Assembly: GCF_026013525.1 (NCBI RefSeq)
Contig: NZ_JAPDRA010000011.1
Location: 62,001-126,000 of the forward strand
DNA from: Sphingomonas canadensis
GTDB lineage: Bacteria; Pseudomonadota; Alphaproteobacteria; Sphingomonadales; Sphingomonadaceae
DNA length: 64,000 bases
Direction of reading: 5' to 3'
A model generated the notes under the pieces. It did no database searches. It was given only the letters and a program-made list of their open reading frames with translations, and was not told the DNA's origin. The first letter of the stretch is position 1; each line of letters begins with the position of its first letter. Made by a program: the position numbers and the translations under genes. This document shows, in pieces, positions 1 through 8,537 of the stretch.

Positions 1-1094
1 TCAGCGTGGCGTTTTTCGCGCGGCCGCTGGGCGGGCTGGTGTTCGGCCATTTCGGAGACCGGATGGGCCGGAAATCGACGCTGGTCGCATCGCTGATGCT
101 GATGGGGCTTTCGACGCTGCTGATCGCCTTCCTGCCCACCTATGCGATGGTGGGGATCGTGGCGCCGCTGCTGCTGTGCCTGTTGCGTTTCGGCCAGGGG
201 CTGGGCCTGGGCGGCGAATGGGGCGGGGCGAGCCTGTTGGCGGTGGAGAATGCGCCGCCGGGCTGGTTCTATCGCTATGGCGCCTTCCCGCCGATGGGGG
301 CGCCGGTGGGCTTCATCGCCGCCAACGGATTCTTCCTGCTGCTCGGCATGTTCCTGGACGACGCGCAGTTCCGCGAATGGGGCTGGCGCATCCCCTTCCT
401 GGCGAGCGCACTGCTGGTCGTCATCGGGCTGTGGGTGCGCCTCAAGATCACCGAGACGCCCGATTTCCGCGAGGCGATGGAAAAGGCGCCGCCGCCGCGC
501 GTTCCAGTCGGCGAGCTGCTGAGCAAGCATTTCCTGCCCACCTTCGCGGGCACGATCGGCGCCGTGGCCTGTTTCGCCCTGTTCTATATCTCCACCGTGT
601 TCGTGATCGGATACGGCACCAAGGCGCTGGGCTATGACCGCGAACTGTTCCTGGCGGTGGAGCTGGGCGCGATCCTGTTCATGGCGCTCGGCATTCTGGC
701 CGCCAGCCATTACGCCGACAAGGCGGGCGGAGGGGCGATCCTGTTCTTCGGCTTCGTCGCCACCATCCCGGTCGGGCTGCTGATGACGATGCTGCTGGTG
801 CCCGGATCGCTGATCAGCGTGTTCCTGTGGCTGGCGGTGGGGCTGTTCGTGATGGGCTTCGTCTATGGCCCGCTCGGCGGATGGCTGCCCAGCCTGTTCC
901 CGGCGCGGGTGCGCTATACGGGCGTGTCGGTGACGTTCAACCTGGCCGGGATCATCGGCGGCGGCATGACCCCGCTGATCGCGGAGGCGCTGGTGAAGCA
1001 GGGCGGGCTGGGGCTCGTCGGCTATTACCTGGCCGGGGCGGGCGTGCTGAGCATGCTGGGGCTGGCGCTGGTGCGGGGGCGGCAGCCCGCCTGA
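1..1094 (+). CDS. MFS transporter, metabolite:H+ symporter-like (5' end outside window)
   Basis: This is an inner-membrane secondary transporter of the major facilitator superfamily. The visible part opens inside the second membrane segment and carries the MFS loop signature GHFGDRMGRK, followed by about ten more hydrophobic segments and a GQGLGLGGEWGG stretch typical of the metabolite:H+ symporter branch (relatives of ShiA and ProP). The first membrane helix is missing, so the gene must start upstream of the window and the in-frame GTG at position 6 is not the real start. The stop TGA is at 1092-1094. It converges with rsmD, 7 bases away. The substrate cannot be told from sequence; organic acids, shikimate, proline or betaine are typical for this branch. 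Confidence 0.85.
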   Translation, partial: SVAFFARPLGGLVFGHFGDRMGRKSTLVASLMLMGLSTLLIAFLPTYAMVGIVAPLLLCLLRFGQGLGLGGEWGGASLLAVENAPPGWFYRYGAFPPMGAPVGFIAANGFFLLLGMFLDDAQFREWGWRIPFLASALLVVIGLWVRLKITETPDFREAMEKAPPPRVPVGELLSKHFLPTFAGTIGAVACFALFYISTVFVIGYGTKALGYDRELFLAVELGAILFMALGILAASHYADKAGGGAILFFGFVATIPVGLLMTMLLVPGSLISVFLWLAVGLFVMGFVYGPLGGWLPSLFPARVRYTGVSVTFNLAGIIGGGMTPLIAEALVKQGGLGLVGYYLAGAGVLSMLGLALVRGRQPA

Positions 1095-1101
1095 GGGCGG
1101 C

Positions 1102-1641
1102 TCAACCCGCCCGCAGCAGCGTGATCCGTGCCTTGCCGTGGACGCGCTCCGCGTCGGCGGTGAAGCCTGCGACCTCGACCTTCTCGTCCTTCGCGGTCTC
1201 GATGCTGATCCAGGTCGCGGGGCCGGCCCAGCCGAGGCGGGCGAGCTTGTCGAGCGCGACCATTCCGGCGCCGGTGCCATAGGGCGGGTCCATCAGGATC
1301 AGGTCGAGCGGCGCAGGCGCGGGGCCGAGCGCCATCACCGAACCGGGGCGGACCTCCGCCCCCTTCGCGCCCAGCTTCGCGACATTCGCCCGGAGCGCGT
1401 CGAGCGCGGCGCGGTCCTGCTCGACGAACAGGCAGGTGGCGGCGCCGCGCGACAGCGCCTCCAGCCCCAGCGCGCCCGATCCGGCGAAGAAATCCGCGAC
1501 CGCCAGCCCCTCGAAGCTGCCCACGCGGCTGGCCAGCATCGAGAACAGCGCTTCGCGCGTGCGATCGGCGGTGGGGCGGGTGGTGTCGCCCTTCGGCGCC
1601 GCGAGCGGACGGCCGCGCCACTGACCGGCGATGACCCTCAT
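1102..1641 (-). CDS. rsmD: 16S rRNA (guanine966-N2)-methyltransferase RsmD
   Basis: RsmD methylates N2 of guanine 966 in 16S rRNA using S-adenosylmethionine, during assembly of the 30S subunit. The protein has 179 residues, normal for the family. It begins MRVIAGQWRGR, has the SAM-binding motif FFAGSGALG at residues 51-59 and the N6/N2-type catalytic motif DPPY at residues 118-121. Its ATG at 1641-1639 overlaps the TGA stop of the upstream pseudouridine synthase gene (ATGA overlap), so the two rRNA-modifying genes are probably translated together. This pairing is common in alphaproteobacteria. Confidence 0.95.
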   Translation of the reverse strand: MRVIAGQWRGRPLAAPKGDTTRPTADRTREALFSMLASRVGSFEGLAVADFFAGSGALGLEALSRGAATCLFVEQDRAALDALRANVAKLGAKGAEVRPGSVMALGPAPAPLDLILMDPPYGTGAGMVALDKLARLGWAGPATWISIETAKDEKVEVAGFTADAERVHGKARITLLRAG

Positions 1642-2750
1642 TTACGCGGCCCCCTGGGCGCTCCACGGGAGGGCGGGCGCGGGCCGGAGGTGCCGGACGG
1701 CTTGCGCGGGCGAGCGCCGGGCCGGGCTCCGCCTTCCGGTTTCGCCGGGCGAGCGCCGCCCTCCTGGCGCGGCGGGGCCTTGACCGCGAGCTTGCCGGGC
1801 CGGCGCGGCTTGGGCGGCGCGGCCTTCGCCTCGTCGGCGGGCTGGGTGTCGCGGAAGGCCTTGGCGCGGGCGGCGCGCTTGGTGTTCACCGGCCGGGGCT
1901 TGGCGCCGGGGCGCGGCGGGCGGGCGGGGCGCTTGCCGGCGGGCGGGGCCGCGGCGGGCTCCTCTTCGGGCTCCGGCTTGCGCCAGGGGGCGACCGCCAC
2001 CAGCGGCTCGTTGGCGCGCGGCGCCTTGCGGAAGCCGACCAGCTCGTGCTGACGCACCTCGCCGATCTCTCCGGCAGGCAGGTCGGCGAGGACGAAGGGG
2101 CCGTAGCGGATACGGATCAGGCGGCTGACCTGGAGCCCCAGATGCTCCAGCACGCGACGCACCTCGCGGTTCTTGCCTTCCTTCAGCGTCAGCTCGATCC
2201 AGGCGTTGGCGCCGGTGCGGCGCTCCAGGTTGGCGTCGATCGGGCCATAGCGCACGCCGTCGATCTCCACGCCCTCCATCAGCTCCTCAAGCTGCGCCTG
2301 GCTGATCGGGCCATAGGTGCGGGCGCGATAGGTGCGCTCCACGCCCGTGGCGGGCAGCTCGAGCTGTCGCTTCAGCTCGCCATCGGTGGTGAGGAGCAAC
2401 AGCCCCTCCGTATTCAGATCGAGGCGGCCGACGGGAACGACGCGCGGCAGGCCGGGCGGCAACCGGTCGTAGATCGTCGTGCGGCCCTTGGGATCGCGTT
2501 CCGTGACCAGCAGCCCGGTGGGCTTGTGGAACAGGAACAGCCGCGCGGGCGGCGGCGCGCCGACGGGCTTGCCGTCCACGGTCACGCCCTTGAGCGATTC
2601 GAGGAGGGTTGCGGGCGTCTCCACCGGCTTGCCGTCGATCGCCACCCGCCCTTCGGCGATCATGCGCTCGATCTCACGGCGCGACGCGATTCCGGCACGG
2701 GCCAGCAGCTTTGCGATGCGCTGGCCGGGGCGTTGCAGGGTCTTGTTCAT
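1638..2750 (-). CDS. rluB: 23S/16S rRNA pseudouridine synthase (RluB/RsuA family) with basic tail
   Basis: This enzyme isomerises a uridine in rRNA to pseudouridine. An S4 RNA-binding domain (about residues 11-58) precedes the RsuA-type catalytic domain with GRLDLNTEG, whose Asp111 is the catalytic residue. I place the start at the ATG 2750-2748 (MNKTLQRPG); the frame stays open about 200 bases further upstream, but that part is Arg/Ser-rich and unlike the family. From about residue 255 to 370 there is a low-complexity tail rich in Pro, Arg, Lys and Ala that is probably disordered and RNA-binding. RluB (23S U2605) is the likeliest member, but RsuA-like or RluE-like targets cannot be excluded. 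Confidence 0.88.
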   Translation of the reverse strand: MNKTLQRPGQRIAKLLARAGIASRREIERMIAEGRVAIDGKPVETPATLLESLKGVTVDGKPVGAPPPARLFLFHKPTGLLVTERDPKGRTTIYDRLPPGLPRVVPVGRLDLNTEGLLLLTTDGELKRQLELPATGVERTYRARTYGPISQAQLEELMEGVEIDGVRYGPIDANLERRTGANAWIELTLKEGKNREVRRVLEHLGLQVSRLIRIRYGPFVLADLPAGEIGEVRQHELVGFRKAPRANEPLVAVAPWRKPEPEEEPAAAPPAGKRPARPPRPGAKPRPVNTKRAARAKAFRDTQPADEAKAAPPKPRRPGKLAVKAPPRQEGGARPAKPEGGARPGARPRKPSGTSGPRPPSRGAPRGPRK

Positions 2751-2875
2751 CTGCGCGCTATAGCGACTGTGCTCCACACTCCAAAAAAATTGCGGCCGGC
2801 GGATAGCAAAGGCCGATTCGAACGTTTGGAGTAACGGGCCGGGGATTGCCGGACGGCCCGTAGAGAGCTTGCGGG

Positions 2876-3316
2876 GTGGAGGCGATGATCTTCGTGCGGA
2901 GGAAACGGCGGATCGAACGGGTCCTGATCGTCGAGGACGAGCCGCTTTCCGCATTCGATACCGAGCATCTGCTGCGCGATTCGGGCTATTCGATCGCGGG
3001 CACCGTCGATTCGGTGGCGGGCGCGCTCGCGCTGCTTTCCACCGATCCGGGGATCGACCTGGTCCTAGCCGATATCGGGCTGGCCGACGGCAGCGGGATC
3101 GAGGTGGCGCATGCCGCCCGGCTGCGCGGCATCCAGGTGCTGTTCGTCACCGCCCATTGCCCGGAGGAGGCACGCCCGCTGGCCGCCGGATGCCTGACAA
3201 AGCCCTATCCCCAGCGCGCGCTGATCGCCGCCGTCGCCGCGATCGACGCGGTGATGGACGGCGATCCCCCGCGCCGCCTGCCGAGCGGGCTCAGGCTGTT
3301 CCACGAAGCCGCCTGA
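2876..3316 (+). CDS. single-domain response regulator (CheY-like receiver)
   Basis: This is a stand-alone phosphoreceiver protein of about 146 residues without an output domain. It keeps the acidic pair Glu20-Asp21 (LIVEDEP), the phosphorylatable Asp66 (LADIG), the switch Thr92 (FVTAH) and Lys109 (TKPY). Such proteins act as phosphate shuttles or by protein-protein contact. No histidine kinase lies next to it. The start could be GTG 2876 (AGAGAG about 8 bases upstream) or ATG 2885, for which the GGAGG lies too close; I chose the GTG. It is divergent from rluB, sharing a 125-base intergenic region. Its partner is unknown. Confidence 0.8.
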   Translation: MEAMIFVRRKRRIERVLIVEDEPLSAFDTEHLLRDSGYSIAGTVDSVAGALALLSTDPGIDLVLADIGLADGSGIEVAHAARLRGIQVLFVTAHCPEEARPLAAGCLTKPYPQRALIAAVAAIDAVMDGDPPRRLPSGLRLFHEAA

Positions 3317-3350
3317 GGTCCGGAGGCCGGGGCACCGCGCCGGAGCCGCC

Positions 3351-4484
3351 TCAGGCCCGCAGCGCATCCTCCACCGCGTCGTGGAAATGGCGGATGCCCT
3401 GTTCAAGCGTGCCGAGCGTGACGCGGTCCACCGCGCCCGATGCCAGCCCCTGCTGGCCCAGCTCCGCCGCGCGGAAATCCTCGCTGGCGAACACGCCTTC
3501 GTCGAGCAGCTTCCAGCTCCGCTCCCAATGGTCGCGCGCCTTGCCGGTGGCGGGCGGATCGGGGATCAGCATGAAATCCTCGATCAGCACGCGGCCCTCC
3601 GACTGGGGCATCAGCACCATCAGGTTGATATAGTCCGGGCTGACGATCAGCACCGTGCCCGGGAACATCTGATAGGTATAGGTGATCGCCCCGCGCAGCT
3701 CCGCCCAGTCGCGTGAGGATAGCGCCGCCAGCGCAGCCTCGCGCCCCACCGCCGACCGCTGATGCGGGCCGATCGCGTCGGCGCTGGTCACGCCGTCCTT
3801 GAAGAACGGCCCGATGGTGGCGGCATGGAGCCGGGCGACGTGATAGCTTTCCAGGAAAGCGTCCATGATCAGCTTCCAGTTCGCCGCAACGTCATGGGTG
3901 CGGCGGCGGAACAGGTGCTGGCCGGCCAGATCGAACGCCTCGAAATCCTGGGCCAGCGCGCGGGCCTGGGCGAAGTCGGCGCCCTCGTCGAACGCGAACC
4001 AGATCAGCCCGCCGGCTTCGCACGCCGGCAGGCGGACCAGGCCGAAATCCTGCTTGTCGAGCCCCGGGAAGGTCTCCGGCCGGGGAATCCCCGCGAGCCG
4101 CCCGTCGGGCGCATAGCTCCAGGCATGATAGGGGCAGACGAGCCGCGGCGCCTTCACCGCCGCGCAACCCTCCACCAGCCGCGTGCCGCGATGGCGGCAG
4201 ACGTTGAGGAAGACGTGCGCCTGCCCGTCCTTGTCGCGCGTCACCAGCAATGGCTTGCCGAAGCCGTCGTGCGGCACGGCCATGTTGGGCTCTGGCAGCA
4301 GCGCCGATGGGGCGATGACCAGCGGCACGCGGGCGAATATCCGCTGCTGCTCCAGCGCGTGACGATCCGGGCTGGTATAGGCGGCCGCATCGACATGGGT
4401 GACCGTGCCGCCTCCGGCCGATCCGCCCCGCGCCAGCGCGGCGGCGAGCGCCAGTTGTCCTTCGGTGGGCGTGCGCGCGTTCAT
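3351..4484 (-). CDS. Rieske-type aromatic ring-hydroxylating oxygenase, alpha subunit
   Basis: This is a Rieske non-haem iron oxygenase of 377 residues. The Rieske [2Fe-2S] ligands are visible as Cys96-x-His98 and Cys117-x-x-His120. The C-terminal catalytic domain carries the mononuclear iron histidines in the segment [14 protein letters not shown] (His215, His220). The start ATG at 4484-4482 is preceded on the coding strand by a good ribosome site GGAGAGGA. The open frame runs some 1.3 kb further upstream, but that part is antisense to ampG and is not protein-like. No ferredoxin, reductase or beta subunit is adjacent. Substrates in this single-subunit branch include quaternary amines (carnitine, glycine betaine) and aromatic acids; nothing here decides between them. 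Confidence 0.85.
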   Translation of the reverse strand: MNARTPTEGQLALAAALARGGSAGGGTVTHVDAAAYTSPDRHALEQQRIFARVPLVIAPSALLPEPNMAVPHDGFGKPLLVTRDKDGQAHVFLNVCRHRGTRLVEGCAAVKAPRLVCPYHAWSYAPDGRLAGIPRPETFPGLDKQDFGLVRLPACEAGGLIWFAFDEGADFAQARALAQDFEAFDLAGQHLFRRRTHDVAANWKLIMDAFLESYHVARLHAATIGPFFKDGVTSADAIGPHQRSAVGREAALAALSSRDWAELRGAITYTYQMFPGTVLIVSPDYINLMVLMPQSEGRVLIEDFMLIPDPPATGKARDHWERSWKLLDEGVFASEDFRAAELGQQGLASGAVDRVTLGTLEQGIRHFHDAVEDALRA

Positions 4485-4565
4485 GCTGTCCTCTCCGGCA
4501 TCTACGCTGGTCTTCGCCGTTGTTTCCGCTAGTTTCAGCGCGAAATCGCTGGGGGAGCAAGCGGA

Positions 4566-6674
4566 ATGCAGGCGGCGGGGAATCGGGCGGGCTTTTACTG
4601 GGCGGCACAAGCGGCGCTGACGATCGCGCTCGCCGCCACCACGCTGCCCTGGCTCGGCGCCGCGATGCCCGGGGGAACGCCGGTCAGCGGCAACGCCGTG
4701 GCGCTGGTGCTGGGGCTTCAGGTCACGGCGGCGGGAGCCATCGGACCTTCGGTGACGCTGGCGTTCGGCCTGGTGATCGCGCTGCTCACGCTGGGCGCCA
4801 GTTTCCTGTGGCGCGCGCGGGGCGGCAGCAGCCTGATGGTGGGCGGTAGCCTGGTCGCGCTGGCGCTGTTGGCGATCGGCATGGCCTATGCCGTGCTCGC
4901 GCCGCCCAAGCCGCTGATCGGCGTTGCGGCCGCGCCGGGGATTGGCTTCTGGGTCTCGATGATCGCGCTGGCGGCCGCGTTCGTGCTGGCGCACCGGGCC
5001 GCCCCGGCGGACTGGCGGGCCGAGCTGCCGGAGGGGGTGCGCCCCTATTTCCAGCGCGCGCCGCTCGCCGCGCTGGCGCTGGGCGTCTCTTCGGGTTTCC
5101 CCTTTGCGATGATCGGCGCGACGCTCACCTCGCGGCTGGCGCAGGAGGGGATCACCAAATCGGCGGTCACCGCCTTCGCGCTGACCTTCCTGGCCTATAA
5201 CCTCAAATGGGCCTGGGCGCCGATCGTCGACAAGCTGCGCATCCCGCTGCTCGGCGGGCTGGGTGCGCGGCGATCCTGGCTGATCGTCACCGGCGCGGCG
5301 GTTGCGGCGGCGGTGGTGCTGCTCGGCAGCCTGGATCCCAAGGCCTCGCTGTCGGCGGTGGTGGTCGCGGCGATCCTGGTGGGGCTGGCGGGTGCCACCT
5401 TCGATATCGTGATCGACGCCTATCGCATCGAGCTGCTCGACCCCAGCCAGCTCGGCGTCGGCTCCGGCATGTCGCAATATGGCTGGCGGATCGGTTCGGC
5501 ATCGGCAGGCGCGCTGGCGCTGGTGGTGGCGGAGCAGTTCGGCTGGCACGCGGCCTATGCCGCCTGCGCCATCTTCGCGCTGCCCGCGGTGCTGACCGGG
5601 CTGATCGTGGGCGAGCCCGAACACAAGGTGCATCGCGAATGGCCGGAGCGGATGCGCCAGCGGCCCTATCTGATCTTCATCCTGGCCTTCACCCCGCTGT
5701 ACCTGGCGGGAAGCTGGATCGACGGCCGGCTGGGCGTGGAGGTTCTCGGCAACATGGTGCTGGTGGGATATCTGTTCCCGATATTCGATCTTTCCGCCCG
5801 GCGCGCGCGCGATGCGGGGCTTTCCAGCCATGTCACCTGGGCGATGCTGTTGCCCGTGACGGGCGTGGTGGTGGCGCTGTGGCGCGGATGGGGATCGATC
5901 GAGGCGATGATCCTGCTGGGCGCGGGCGCGGCGGCGATGCTGGTGCTGGCGACGCTCCCGTCAAAGGGCAGTGCCGCGGCCGACAAGGGCAAGGTCGGCC
6001 CGCTCGTGGAGTTCTTCCAGCGCGAGGGCGCCTGGGTGATCTTCCTGTTCATCCTGGTCCACAAGCTGGGCGACACGCTGGCCAACCTGACGCTGCGGCT
6101 GTTGTTCAACGACCTGGGCTACACCAACAGCGAGATCGCCTTCTATGACGTGATCGTCGGCTTCGCGGCGCTGATCGCGGGCATCTTCGTCGGCGGGTTG
6201 ATGTATGCCCAGCTCGGGCTCAAACGATCGGTGCTGATCAGCCTGGTCCTGATGGCGGTCTCCAACTTCTCCTTCGCCGCGCTCGCGGCGGCGGGGCAGA
6301 GCAACCTGGGCATGGCCGCCGCGATGGGATTCGAGAATTTTGCCAGCGGCATCGGCGGCGTCTGCGTGGTCGCGTTCCTCTCCGCACTGGCCGATCTGCG
6401 GTTCACCGCGACCCAGTTCGCGCTGTTCTCGGCCGGCGCCAGCATCCTGGGACGCTTCCTCAGCGGGACGCTGGCGGGCGGGCTGATCGAGCGGATCGGC
6501 TATGTGCCCTTCTATCTGCTCACCACCGCGATCGCGGTGCCGGGCGTGCTGCTGTTCTGGTGGATGATGCGCACCGGGCTGGTCGATCGCTCGATCGGCG
6601 GGGCGGGCGAGCCGGCACCGCCCGTCGAGCCGCGCGACTGGAAGACGCCCAAGGCGCCGAAGACCCCGCAATGA
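4566..6674 (+). CDS. ampG: AmpG-like muropeptide permease with extra N-terminal and central segments
   Basis: AmpG-type MFS permeases import GlcNAc-anhMurNAc peptides released during peptidoglycan turnover, and so set beta-lactamase induction. The core is clear: residues about 160-360 ([18 protein letters not shown], then [13 protein letters not shown]) and about 477-690 (a [14 protein letters not shown] opening). At 702 residues it is about 200 longer than typical AmpG (near 490-500). The extra parts are an N-terminal block of roughly four membrane segments (residues 1-150) and a central hydrophobic insert of about 100 residues with RARDAG, which resembles the DUF805 signature. The ATG at 4566 follows GGGGAGCAAGCGGA. 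Its stop overlaps the next start (ATGA). Confidence 0.8.
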   Translation: MQAAGNRAGFYWAAQAALTIALAATTLPWLGAAMPGGTPVSGNAVALVLGLQVTAAGAIGPSVTLAFGLVIALLTLGASFLWRARGGSSLMVGGSLVALALLAIGMAYAVLAPPKPLIGVAAAPGIGFWVSMIALAAAFVLAHRAAPADWRAELPEGVRPYFQRAPLAALALGVSSGFPFAMIGATLTSRLAQEGITKSAVTAFALTFLAYNLKWAWAPIVDKLRIPLLGGLGARRSWLIVTGAAVAAAVVLLGSLDPKASLSAVVVAAILVGLAGATFDIVIDAYRIELLDPSQLGVGSGMSQYGWRIGSASAGALALVVAEQFGWHAAYAACAIFALPAVLTGLIVGEPEHKVHREWPERMRQRPYLIFILAFTPLYLAGSWIDGRLGVEVLGNMVLVGYLFPIFDLSARRARDAGLSSHVTWAMLLPVTGVVVALWRGWGSIEAMILLGAGAAAMLVLATLPSKGSAAADKGKVGPLVEFFQREGAWVIFLFILVHKLGDTLANLTLRLLFNDLGYTNSEIAFYDVIVGFAALIAGIFVGGLMYAQLGLKRSVLISLVLMAVSNFSFAALAAAGQSNLGMAAAMGFENFASGIGGVCVVAFLSALADLRFTATQFALFSAGASILGRFLSGTLAGGLIERIGYVPFYLLTTAIAVPGVLLFWWMMRTGLVDRSIGGAGEPAPPVEPRDWKTPKAPKTPQ

Positions 6675-7429
6675 TGCTCTACATCGGCATCATCGCGCTG
6701 CAGGTGGCGTGCGTGGTGCATCTGGTGAAGACGGGCCGGGCGCCGCTGTGGCTGACGGCGATCATCTTCCTGCCGCTGGTGGGCACGATCGCCTATTTCA
6801 TCGTCGAGATCCTGCCCGGCATGGGGCTGAACCGCCACGCCCGCGTCGCGCGCGAGAAGGTGGAGGCGGCGCTCGATCCGGAACGCGAGCTGCGCGCGGC
6901 GCGCGATGCGCTGGACCTGGCCGATACCGCGGCCAACCACCAGCGCGTGGGCGACGCGCTGGCCGCGCTGGGCCGGGACGCCGAGGCGATCCCGCTCTAT
7001 CAGGCCGCGATCCGCAAGACGGCGGGCGACATCGATCCGGTGATGCAGGTGAAGCTGGCGCGCTCGCTCCACCTGACGGGCGCGAGCGTCGAGGCGCTGG
7101 CGCTGCTCCAAGCGATCCCACCTGCCGCCGGGCAGAGCGAGCGCGATCGCCGCGACCTGCTGCGCGCCCAGGCGCTGGAGCATCTGGGACGCAAGGAGGA
7201 GGCGCTGGAGCTCTATCGCGACATATCGGCCCGGATGCCGGGCGAGGAGGCGCGCTGCCGCTATGCCGCGCTGCTGCTCGATCAGGGATGGGAAGGAAAG
7301 GCGCGCAAGGTGCTGGAAGAGGTGGAGAACCGCGCGAAGCGGCTGGACCGTGCGCAGCGGGCGGCCGATGCCGACATGTACCGCTGGGCGTCCGACACGC
7401 TCACCCGGCTGCGCGGGCAGGGGGCCTAA
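6671..7429 (+). CDS. membrane-anchored tetratricopeptide-repeat protein
   Basis: This 252-residue protein starts with two membrane helices in a PLDc_N-like arrangement ([19 protein letters not shown], then a second helix ending near FIVEILPGMG). A soluble alpha-helical region of TPR type follows (repeats around residues 75-230, such as GDALAALGRDAEAIPLYQAA and GRKEEALELYRDI). It probably scaffolds proteins at the cytoplasmic membrane. It is translationally coupled to ampG by an ATGA overlap, and the DUF2939 gene follows 3 bases downstream, so the three look like one transcript. The function is not known from sequence. Confidence 0.78.
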   Translation: MMLYIGIIALQVACVVHLVKTGRAPLWLTAIIFLPLVGTIAYFIVEILPGMGLNRHARVAREKVEAALDPERELRAARDALDLADTAANHQRVGDALAALGRDAEAIPLYQAAIRKTAGDIDPVMQVKLARSLHLTGASVEALALLQAIPPAAGQSERDRRDLLRAQALEHLGRKEEALELYRDISARMPGEEARCRYAALLLDQGWEGKARKVLEEVENRAKRLDRAQRAADADMYRWASDTLTRLRGQGA

Positions 7430-7432
7430 CCG

Positions 7433-7927
7433 GTGCGGCGCGGGATCGTCGCCGGCTTGCTTGCCGTCGCGCTGGCGGCAGGCTGGTATTTCGGATCGCC
7501 CTGGTGGACGCTGTGGCGGATGAAGACCGCCGCCGAGGCGCATGACGCGCGGGCGCTGTCGGCGCATATCGACTTTCCGGCGGTACGGGAGAGCCTGAAG
7601 GTGCAGCTTCGCGATCGCGCGGGGCGGCTGCGCGTCGGCGGCGACCCTTCGCTGGGCAAGGTGGTGGGGCCGCTGGCGGGAGCGCTGGCAGGGGGACTCG
7701 CGGAAGCGGCGGTCCGGCCCGAAGCGCTGGGGGCGATGTTCCTGGCGGCGCCCGTCGCCCAGCCCTTGTTCGGCCGGATCCGGGCGAAGGAGATGCGGGC
7801 GAGCTATGAAGGGCTCGACCGGTTCCGCCTTGTCGCAACCGACGGATCGGGCGCTGCGATCGAGTTCCGCCGCGAATGGCTGTGGTGGAAACTGGCCGCG
7901 ATCACGCTTCCGTCTAAGCCCCGGTAA
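7433..7927 (+). CDS. DUF2939 family membrane-anchored protein
   Basis: This 164-residue protein has one N-terminal hydrophobic helix (about residues 4-20), then the DUF2939 pattern: a WWTLWRMKTA segment, a conserved helix with an ALSAHIDFPAVRESLKVQL-like stretch, and a basic-acidic middle. The family has no assigned function; members are anchored in the inner membrane with a periplasmic domain. The start codon is GTG at 7433, four bases after the upstream stop. The 3' end overlaps the convergent DUF6628 gene by 14 bases. Confidence 0.75.
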   Translation: MRRGIVAGLLAVALAAGWYFGSPWWTLWRMKTAAEAHDARALSAHIDFPAVRESLKVQLRDRAGRLRVGGDPSLGKVVGPLAGALAGGLAEAAVRPEALGAMFLAAPVAQPLFGRIRAKEMRASYEGLDRFRLVATDGSGAAIEFRREWLWWKLAAITLPSKPR

Positions 7928-8351
7928 GGTCGAGCGGCAGCCCCTGATCGGCGAAGGCGCGCGCTACCGCACCGGCCGTGAACGCGAGCGACGCGCAATC
8001 GCGAACCCCGCACAGATCCCGCAGCAGCAGATGCGCCGCCTCCGGATTGCTCCCGGCGCGGGCGAGGACGGCCAACAGCGTCTCTTCCGCCCGTGTCATG
8101 CGCGGGCAGCACCAGGGCGCGATCGGGATCGGCCGTTGCGAGACGGTGGCCATTTCCGTCATCAGCGCGCGCAACAGCACCAGCGGGCGGCGGAAATTCT
8201 TGCCGAACGCGACGACGAAGGCGTGCGCGGCGCAGGCATCATGGATGCCGTGCATCCCCATCTGCCGCATCGCGAAGAGCATCAGGCGCGCGCCCGGGTC
8301 CTCCGGCTGCATGGCGGGGAGGGCGGCGGCGAGCGTTGCGGTGGACTGCAT
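7914..8351 (-). CDS. DUF6628 family protein
   Basis: This is a small soluble alpha-helical protein of 145 residues. I recognise the pattern of the sphingomonad-restricted DUF6628 family: an N-terminal helix with PEDPGARLMLFAMRQMG, a His/Cys cluster (HGIHDACAAHAF), then FGKNFRRPL and a WCCPRM motif. The clustered Cys and His residues could bind a metal, but that is inference. The start ATG at 8351-8349 has GGAG about eight bases upstream. The promoter region contains a palindrome resembling a ferric-uptake (Fur) operator, which would suggest iron-dependent expression. The catalytic or structural role is unknown. Confidence 0.7.
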   Translation of the reverse strand: MQSTATLAAALPAMQPEDPGARLMLFAMRQMGMHGIHDACAAHAFVVAFGKNFRRPLVLLRALMTEMATVSQRPIPIAPWCCPRMTRAEETLLAVLARAGSNPEAAHLLLRDLCGVRDCASLAFTAGAVARAFADQGLPLDLTGA

Positions 8352-8397
8352 GCGGGGACTCCGGAAGCTGTTGGAGCCGAGTGTCGCGTGAGTGCTA

Positions 8398-8419
8398 TTG
8401 ATAGTCAATCGCAATAATA
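8398..8419 (-). promoter_or_regulatory. putative promoter with Fur-like palindrome upstream of the DUF6628 gene
   Basis: On the coding (minus) strand a TATTAT at 8419-8414 could be a -10 box. Just downstream lies the perfect palindrome ATTGA-TAG-TCAAT (8398-8410), giving ATTGCGATTGACTATCAATA, similar in style to iron-responsive boxes in front of sphingomonad TonB receptors. The region is AT-rich against a roughly 70 percent GC background. The rest of the gap 8352-8537 shows nothing else clear. Assignment to Fur is inference. Confidence 0.35.
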
Positions 8420-8537
8420 TCGCATTTACAGCACGTGCGTTACGGCGGTGCGGACGCGCGACGGCGGCCCCCAGGCGGCGAAGTTCGCCGGAGCTGGCAT
8501 GGGCGGCAGTGGGTGAGGCGAGTCCCGGGAGGCCGGA

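Noticed and set aside
4485..5831. Long upstream extension of the Rieske oxygenase reading frame
   Set aside because: It is antisense to ampG, is low-complexity Arg/His/Gln-rich and lacks any domain; a good ribosome site and family-like start exist at 4484.
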